Below are positions 6,462 through 10,598 of a DNA stretch of 10,598 bases, in pieces (positions within the stretch are counted from its first letter, which is position 1; each line of letters begins with the position of its first letter). The translations under genes were made by a program, and so were the position numbers. Source of the DNA: Sphingomonadaceae bacterium (GTDB lineage: Bacteria; Pseudomonadota; Alphaproteobacteria; Sphingomonadales; Sphingomonadaceae). The notes below the pieces were generated by a model that had not been told where the DNA came from, searched no databases, and saw nothing but the letters and a program-made list of their open reading frames with translations. The stretch covers positions 1 to 10,598 of the forward strand of contig JAFARM010000090.1 of NCBI GenBank assembly GCA_019245455.1, given 5' to 3'.

Positions 6462-8059
6462 TGCTCGGCTTCCCCCGCTGGAAGGTGTGGACGATCCTGG
6501 CGACGCTCGTCGTCGGTGTCCTCCTTGCCGTGCCCAACTTCGTGCCCGAGCCGACGCTGAAGCAGGTGCCGTCGTTCGTGCCCAGGAGCACGCTCAACCT
6601 CGGCCTCGACCTGCGCGGCGGCAGCTACATCATGCTCGAGGCGGCGACGAGCGACATCGCCAAGCAGAAGCTCGATAGCCTCGAGGAGATCGCGCGAACC
6701 GAGCTGACCGATGCCGACGGCGGCGGCGTCCGCTTCCGCGACCTCGGCATTCTCGGCAACGCGGTCTCGCTGACCGTCACCGACCCGACGCAGCTCGACC
6801 GTGCGGTGGAGACGTTGCGCAAGGTGACGCGCCCCGTCGGCAACCTGACCGGGCAGCGCGACGTCGACGTCGCGGTGGTCGACGGCAACCGCGTGACGCT
6901 GACGCCGACCGACGCCGGCATTACCGCGGCGACCAACAGCGCGATGGAGCAGGCGGTCGAGGTCATCCGCCGCCGCATCGACGAGCTCGGCACGCGCGAG
7001 CCGACGATCGTCCGTCAGGGCGACAACCGCATCGTCGTCCAGGTGCCGGGCCTGCAGGACCCGAGTGCCTTGAAGGCACTGCTCGGCAAGACCGCCAAGC
7101 TCGAGTTCAAGCTGGTCGACACCGAGGCCGATCCGGCCGCAGTCGCTGCCGGCACGCAGCCGCCGGGCGACCAGATCCTGCAGTACAGCGACCGTCCCGG
7201 CGCGGTCGCGGTCAAGCGCCGGGCGCTGATCACCGGCGACCAGCTGGTCGACAGTCAGGTCGGGCAGGACCAGAACGGCGCGCCCGCCGTCACCTTCCGC
7301 TTCGATGCCACCGGCGGCCGCCGCTTCGCCAAGGCGACGCAGGAGAACGTCGGCAAGCCCTTCGCCATCATCCTCGACAACAAGGTCATCAGCGATCCCA
7401 GGATCAACGAGCCGATCCTGGGCGGCAGTGGCATCATCTCGGGGTCGTACACGACCGAGACGGCGAACCAGCTCGCCATCCTGCTGCGCTCGGGCAAGCT
7501 GCCCGTCGAGCTGAAGGTCGTCGAGGAGCGTACCGTCGGGCCCGACCTGGGGGCGGATTCGATCCGCGCCGGCAGCCTCGCGGCGGGCGCGGCGGTGGTC
7601 GCGGTGGCTCTACTGATGATCGTCACCTACGGGCGTTTCGGCGTCTATTCGGTCGTCGCGCTGGTCCTCAATATGTTCCTCATCATCGGCGTCATGTCGG
7701 TTCTCGGGGCGACGCTGACGCTGCCGGGCATCGCCGGCCTCGTCCTGACGATCGGCGCGGCGGTCGATGCCAACGTCCTCATCAACGAGCGCATCCGCGA
7801 GGAGGCACGCAAGGGCCGCGGCGTGGTCGCCAGCGTCGAGGTCGGCTTCCGCGATGCGACGCGGACGATTTGGGACGCGAATTCCTTAAACATCATCGTC
7901 GCCATCATCATGTTCCTGTTCGGCTCCGGCCCGATCAAGGGCTTCGCCGTCGTCCTGTCGATCGGCATTGCAACCAGCGTGTTCACCGCGGTGACGGTCG
8001 TCCGCCTGATGGTCAGCCGCTGGCTGGCGCGCGCGCGGCCGAAGGCGCTGGTGATATGA
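6461..8059 (+). CDS. secD: Protein translocase subunit SecD
   Basis: A 532-residue inner-membrane protein that, with SecF, uses the proton gradient to pull exported proteins out of SecYEG on the periplasmic side. A first membrane helix (about 8-25) is followed by LGLDLRGG (47-54), the periplasmic head including IDELGTREPTIVRQG (173-187) and GKPFAIILDNKVIS (298-311), and then five membrane helices (about 370-518). The proton-pathway Asp is visible at 436 in VDANVLI. The start is ATG at 6461-6463, overlapping the yajC stop; longer open sequence upstream is yajC read in another frame. The second conserved DAN motif is unusual: residues 472-477 read DANSLN where relatives usually have DAN(I/L/V)TT, and this stretch includes a rare TTA codon (7886-7888). 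Confidence 0.97.
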   Translation: MLGFPRWKVWTILATLVVGVLLAVPNFVPEPTLKQVPSFVPRSTLNLGLDLRGGSYIMLEAATSDIAKQKLDSLEEIARTELTDADGGGVRFRDLGILGNAVSLTVTDPTQLDRAVETLRKVTRPVGNLTGQRDVDVAVVDGNRVTLTPTDAGITAATNSAMEQAVEVIRRRIDELGTREPTIVRQGDNRIVVQVPGLQDPSALKALLGKTAKLEFKLVDTEADPAAVAAGTQPPGDQILQYSDRPGAVAVKRRALITGDQLVDSQVGQDQNGAPAVTFRFDATGGRRFAKATQENVGKPFAIILDNKVISDPRINEPILGGSGIISGSYTTETANQLAILLRSGKLPVELKVVEERTVGPDLGADSIRAGSLAAGAAVVAVALLMIVTYGRFGVYSVVALVLNMFLIIGVMSVLGATLTLPGIAGLVLTIGAAVDANVLINERIREEARKGRGVVASVEVGFRDATRTIWDANSLNIIVAIIMFLFGSGPIKGFAVVLSIGIATSVFTAVTVVRLMVSRWLARARPKALVI

Positions 8060-8071
8060 GGGGACTGCTTT

Positions 8072-8193
8072 CCCTCCCCTTTAGGGGAGGGGCGAGAGAC
8101 GCGCATAGCGCGGCCCGGTGGTGGGAAAGCCGCGTGGAGCAACGCTTCCACGCCGACTCCCCCACCCCCGACCCCTCCCCTGAAGGGGAGGGG
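8072..8193. repeat. Paired G/C hairpin repeat in the secD-secF gap
   Basis: The left hairpin has a 9-bp perfect stem (8072-8080 and 8083-8091, loop TT). The right hairpin has a 9-bp perfect stem (8172-8180 and 8185-8193, loop tgaa). The stems are nearly the same sequence, and the flanking tracts (G/T-rich after the left, C-rich before the right) are roughly inverted, so this is a head-to-head pair. Between them lies a third hairpin (8132-8138 and 8147-8153). No T-tract follows either outer stem. The pair fills most of the 154 bases between secD and secF and resembles the hairpin after trpD. Confidence 0.8.
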
Positions 8194-8200
8194 AGACCCT

Positions 8201-8205
8201 GGAGG
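8201..8205 (+). promoter_or_regulatory. Shine-Dalgarno site for secF
   Basis: GGAGG lies eight bases before the secF ATG at 8214 and just after the repeat pair. It confirms the start and shows that secF can be translated without coupling to secD. Confidence 0.8.
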
Positions 8206-8213
8206 CCCGCCCC

Positions 8214-9170
8214 ATGCCGCTGAAGATCGTTCCCGACAACACCAACATCGGCTTCGTCCGCCTGCGCTATGTCGCCTTCGCGCTGACGCTGCTGTTGACG
8301 CTCGGGTCGATCGGGCTGCTGGCGACGCGGGGGCTCAACCTCGGCGTCGATTTCGTCGGCGGGTTGACGATGGAGGTTGCCTTCCCGGCCGCGCCGCCGC
8401 TCGACAGGCTGCGGGGCGAGGTGCGGAGCCTGAACGTCGGCGATGTCGCGCTGCAGGAGTTCGGCGGCCCCAAGAACATCCTCATCCGCCTGCCGCTGCC
8501 GCCGGGTGACCAGGCGGCGGTGCAGCGCGTCGTCGCCAAGGTGCAGGCCGATCTGAAGTCGAAGTACGGCAACGTCAGCTTCCGCCGCACCGAGAGCGTC
8601 AGCGGCAAGGTCAGCCAGGAGCTGATCCGCAAGGGCGCGCTCGCCGTCCTGCTGTCGATGGCGGCCGTCGCGCTGTTCACCTGGTTCCGCTTCGAGTGGC
8701 ACTTCGGCGTGTCGACCGTCGTCGCGCTGGTCCACGACGTGACGGTGACGCTCGGCTTCTTCGCCCTGACGCAGCTCGAGTTCGACCTGAACGTCGTCGC
8801 CGCGATCCTGACGATCATCGGCTATTCGCTGAATGACAAGGTCGTCATCGACGACCGCATCCGCGAGAACCTGCGCAAGTACCGGCAGATGGATATCGGC
8901 CCGATAATCGACCTGTCGGTCAACGAGACGCTGCCGCGCACCGTCATGACCAGCCTCGCCATGATCGTCGCGCTGACGTGTATGCTGGTGCTCGGGCCGG
9001 GCGTGATCTTCGGCTTCACCGCGGCGATGCTGCTCGGCATCGTGGTGGGCACCTATTCGTCGATCTTCGTCTCGTCGTCGCTGCTGATCACGCTCGGCGT
9101 CAAGCCGCGGGCGGAGGCGGTGGTCAAGAAGGCCGGACCTCCGGCCGGCGCGGAACGCATACGCCGCTGA
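8214..9170 (+). CDS. secF: Protein translocase subunit SecF
   Basis: A 318-residue partner of SecD with six predicted membrane helices (about 18-36, 140-157, 164-185, 190-206, 244-262 and 264-292) and a periplasmic domain between the first two. Visible signatures are GVDFVGG (44-50), HD at 174-175 in ALVHDV, IGYSLNDKVVIDDRIRENLRK (202-222) with Asp213 in the proton-pathway region, and NETLPRTVMTSL (237-248). Length is close to that of typical SecF. The ATG start is set by a good GGAGG. Separation from secD by a repeat pair is unusual for genes whose products act together in one complex, but both are intact. The C-terminal tail (300-318) is short, charged and cytoplasmic. Confidence 0.97.
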   Translation: MPLKIVPDNTNIGFVRLRYVAFALTLLLTLGSIGLLATRGLNLGVDFVGGLTMEVAFPAAPPLDRLRGEVRSLNVGDVALQEFGGPKNILIRLPLPPGDQAAVQRVVAKVQADLKSKYGNVSFRRTESVSGKVSQELIRKGALAVLLSMAAVALFTWFRFEWHFGVSTVVALVHDVTVTLGFFALTQLEFDLNVVAAILTIIGYSLNDKVVIDDRIRENLRKYRQMDIGPIIDLSVNETLPRTVMTSLAMIVALTCMLVLGPGVIFGFTAAMLLGIVVGTYSSIFVSSSLLITLGVKPRAEAVVKKAGPPAGAERIRR

Positions 9171-9177
9171 ATCCGTT
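9152..9177 (+). promoter_or_regulatory. Candidate EcfG (general stress sigma factor) promoter
   Basis: GGAAC at 9152-9156 and CGTT at 9174-9177 are separated by exactly 17 bases, matching the alphaproteobacterial EcfG consensus GGAAC-N16/17-CGTT. It overlaps the last secF codons and stop. Transcription would start near 9184 and reach the GH1-like gene after a leader of about 107 bases, passing through the hairpin at 9198-9221. A chance match in a window this size has an expected count of roughly 0.1 by base composition. Confidence 0.45.
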
Positions 9178-9197
9178 GAGGTTTACGGGTTGAGGGC

Positions 9198-9221
9198 GGC
9201 GCGGCACCGGCGGTGCCCGCC
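9198..9221 (+). terminator. Hairpin after secF, possible terminator
   Basis: A 6-bp perfect stem (9203-9208 and 9212-9217, loop ggc) extends by four more pairs (9198-9201 and 9218-9221) past a one-base bulge. It begins 28 bases after the secF stop. Only a weak T-poor stretch follows (ttgccgttc), so it could be a poor terminator or a leader hairpin of the next gene. Confidence 0.4.
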
Positions 9222-9278
9222 TTGCCGTTCATGTTGCATGGCACAATGTCATGCTGTCGGGCGTTGCCCGCTGCGGAC

Positions 9279-9284
9279 AGGAGG
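9279..9284 (+). promoter_or_regulatory. Shine-Dalgarno site for the GH1-like gene
   Basis: A perfect AGGAGG lies six bases before ATG 9291 and sets the start of the downstream gene. Confidence 0.85.
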
Positions 9285-9290
9285 ACTGCC

Positions 9291-10598
9291 ATGGAACTGT
9301 GGGGCGGCCACGAATGTACCGTCAACCGCGTCGGTGAGACGTTCCGCGACCAGACGCGGCTCACGGGGCACGAAGAACGGCCGGACGACCTCGCGCGCTT
9401 CGCCGGCCTCGGCATCCGCCGGCTGCGCTATCCCGTGCTGTGGGAGCGGGTCGCGCCCGACCGGCCTGACGCGCGCGACTGGACGTGGAGCGACGCGCGG
9501 CTCGCGGAGATCCGCCGTCTCGGCATGACGCCGATCGTCGGCCTGCTCCACCACGGCAGCGGCCCGGCCTACACCAGCCTCGTCGATGCCGACTTCCCGC
9601 GCCTGTTCGCCGGCTACGCCGCCGCGGCCGCCGAGCGCTATCCGTGGGTCGACGACTGGACACCGATCCACGAGCCGCTGACGACGGCGCGGTTCAGCAC
9701 ACTCTACGGCCACTGGTATCCGCACGTCCGGGACGAGCGGCTGTTCTGGATCGCTGTCCTGGGCCAGGTCGAGGCGACGATCGCCGCCATGGCCGCGATC
9801 CGGCGCGTCAACCCGAAGGCGCGGCTGGTGCAGACCGAGGACCTCGGCGACATCTACTCGACGCCGCAGCTCGCCGGCCACGCCGAGCACCTGCGCCACC
9901 GCCGCTGGATCAGCTGGGACCTGCTCGCCGGCCGCGTCGTCCCCGGCCACGCGCTGTGGGACTATATCGCGCGCTTCGGCCTCGCCGACCGGCTCCGCGC
10001 GATCGCCGCCGTGCCGTGCCCGCCCGACGTGATCGGGGTCAACCATTATGTCACCAGCGACCGCTTCCTCGACCACCGCGCCGAGCCGTACGATGCGCCG
10101 GTGCCGCCGTCGGGCTATCACGACATCACCGCCGCCCGCGTCCTCGACCCCGCGCCGGCGGGGCTGGCGAGCGTGCTGCGGCAGGCGTGGGCGCGCTACG
10201 GCATCCCCCTCGCCGTAACCGAAGCGCACCTCGGCTGCACGCGCGACGAGCAGCTGCGCTGGCTGTGGCAGGCGTGGCAGACGTGCGTCGACCTGACGCG
10301 CGACGGCGTCGACGTCCGCGCCGTCACCGCCTGGTCGCTGCTCGGCAGCATCGACTGGAACAGCCTCATCACCGTCGACGCCGGCCACTACGAGTGCGGC
10401 GCATTCGACGTCCGCAGCGGCACGCCGCGGCCGACGGCGATCGCCGGCTTGCTGCCGAAGCTGGCCGCGAGCGGCGGGCCGCTGCCGCATCCGGTTGTTG
10501 CCGGGCGCGGCTGGTGGCAGCGCGACGACCTCCGCCTCGAACACCGGCCGTTCTTCTGGAGCCGCGAGCGGCAGCCGCGGCGGGTGACGCCGGCGCAG
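9291..10598 (+). CDS. GH1-like (beta-glucosidase-fold) protein, 3' end cut by window
   Basis: The frame is open for 436 codons from ATG 9291 to the window end, with no stop. The protein resembles a reduced glycoside hydrolase family 1 barrel. It shows RYPVLWERV (46-54), an acid/base-like Glu128 in TPIHEPL where GH1 enzymes have NEP, GVNHYVTSDR (249-258), a nucleophile-like Glu311 in AVTEAHLG where GH1 has TENG, AWSLLGSIDWNS (347-358) and a C-terminal TPRPTAIAGLLPKLA. Both catalytic glutamates are therefore kept, but His replaces the substrate-contacting Asn. There is no signal peptide, so it is probably cytosolic. In sphingomonads such barrels are, as I recall, fused to an RmlD-like sugar-nucleotide reductase domain; the charged segment at 421-436 could be the linker, but that part lies outside the window. 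The substrate is unknown. Confidence 0.82.
   Translation, partial: MELWGGHECTVNRVGETFRDQTRLTGHEERPDDLARFAGLGIRRLRYPVLWERVAPDRPDARDWTWSDARLAEIRRLGMTPIVGLLHHGSGPAYTSLVDADFPRLFAGYAAAAAERYPWVDDWTPIHEPLTTARFSTLYGHWYPHVRDERLFWIAVLGQVEATIAAMAAIRRVNPKARLVQTEDLGDIYSTPQLAGHAEHLRHRRWISWDLLAGRVVPGHALWDYIARFGLADRLRAIAAVPCPPDVIGVNHYVTSDRFLDHRAEPYDAPVPPSGYHDITAARVLDPAPAGLASVLRQAWARYGIPLAVTEAHLGCTRDEQLRWLWQAWQTCVDLTRDGVDVRAVTAWSLLGSIDWNSLITVDAGHYECGAFDVRSGTPRPTAIAGLLPKLAASGGPLPHPVVAGRGWWQRDDLRLEHRPFFWSRERQPRRVTPAQ

Noticed and set aside
9131..9146. A 7-bp perfect hairpin near the secF 3' end
   Set aside because: It lies wholly inside conserved-frame coding sequence (AGPPAG region) and is not followed by a T-run; easily produced by G/C-rich codons.
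9222..9247. Sigma70-like TTGCCG and CACAAT before the GH1-like gene
   Set aside because: The spacer is only 14 bases and the -10 match is weak, so I do not list it as a promoter.
9249..10544. A 431-codon minus-strand open frame opposite the GH1-like gene
   Set aside because: It has a low-complexity translation, whereas the plus strand has a perfect Shine-Dalgarno site and GH1-like motifs.

Overview
This is a GC-rich window (mostly G/C third codon positions) from an alphaproteobacterial chromosome, most likely a sphingomonad (Sphingomonas or a close relative). That placement is inferred from protein character, from a DUF815 ATPase gene divergent from yajC-secD-secF, and from G/C-rich hairpin repeats of a kind I associate with sphingomonad intergenic regions. 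No RNA gene, CRISPR array, transposase or phage gene was seen.

Minus strand, 5790 down to 87: seven genes run in one direction with gaps of at most 31 bases. In transcription order they are a DUF815-type AAA ATPase, a CHASE3 membrane histidine kinase, a single-domain response regulator, a soluble receiver-HisKA_2 kinase carrying an HRxxN box, a 98-residue protein of unknown function, trpG and trpD. The first four are joined by three successive 4-base stop/start overlaps, and trpG-trpD share another. The signalling genes therefore look translationally coupled and may be transcribed into the tryptophan genes. trpE is not next to trpG in this window.

Plus strand, 6111 to 9170: yajC, secD and secF encode the accessory SecDF-YajC complex, which uses the proton gradient to help SecYEG export proteins. 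yajC and secD overlap by one base. secD and secF are separated by 154 bases holding a G/C hairpin repeat pair; a related hairpin follows trpD at the left edge.

5791-6110 is the divergent intergenic region. It holds a large near-perfect inverted repeat (5883-5973), a degenerate third repeat copy, a small hairpin and a plausible yajC promoter.

9171-10598: after secF come a hairpin and then a gene for a GH1-like (beta-glucosidase-fold) protein that is cut by the window end. A sequence matching the general-stress sigma factor EcfG consensus (GGAAC-N17-CGTT) overlaps the secF stop and points at this gene.

The most interesting features are the compact signalling operon built around a kinase with an N-terminal receiver, the possible EcfG promoter, and an altered conserved motif in SecD. 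The core genes are otherwise ordinary housekeeping genes. I found no convincing wholly new system; the ATPase-kinase-regulator-kinase operon is the nearest candidate.
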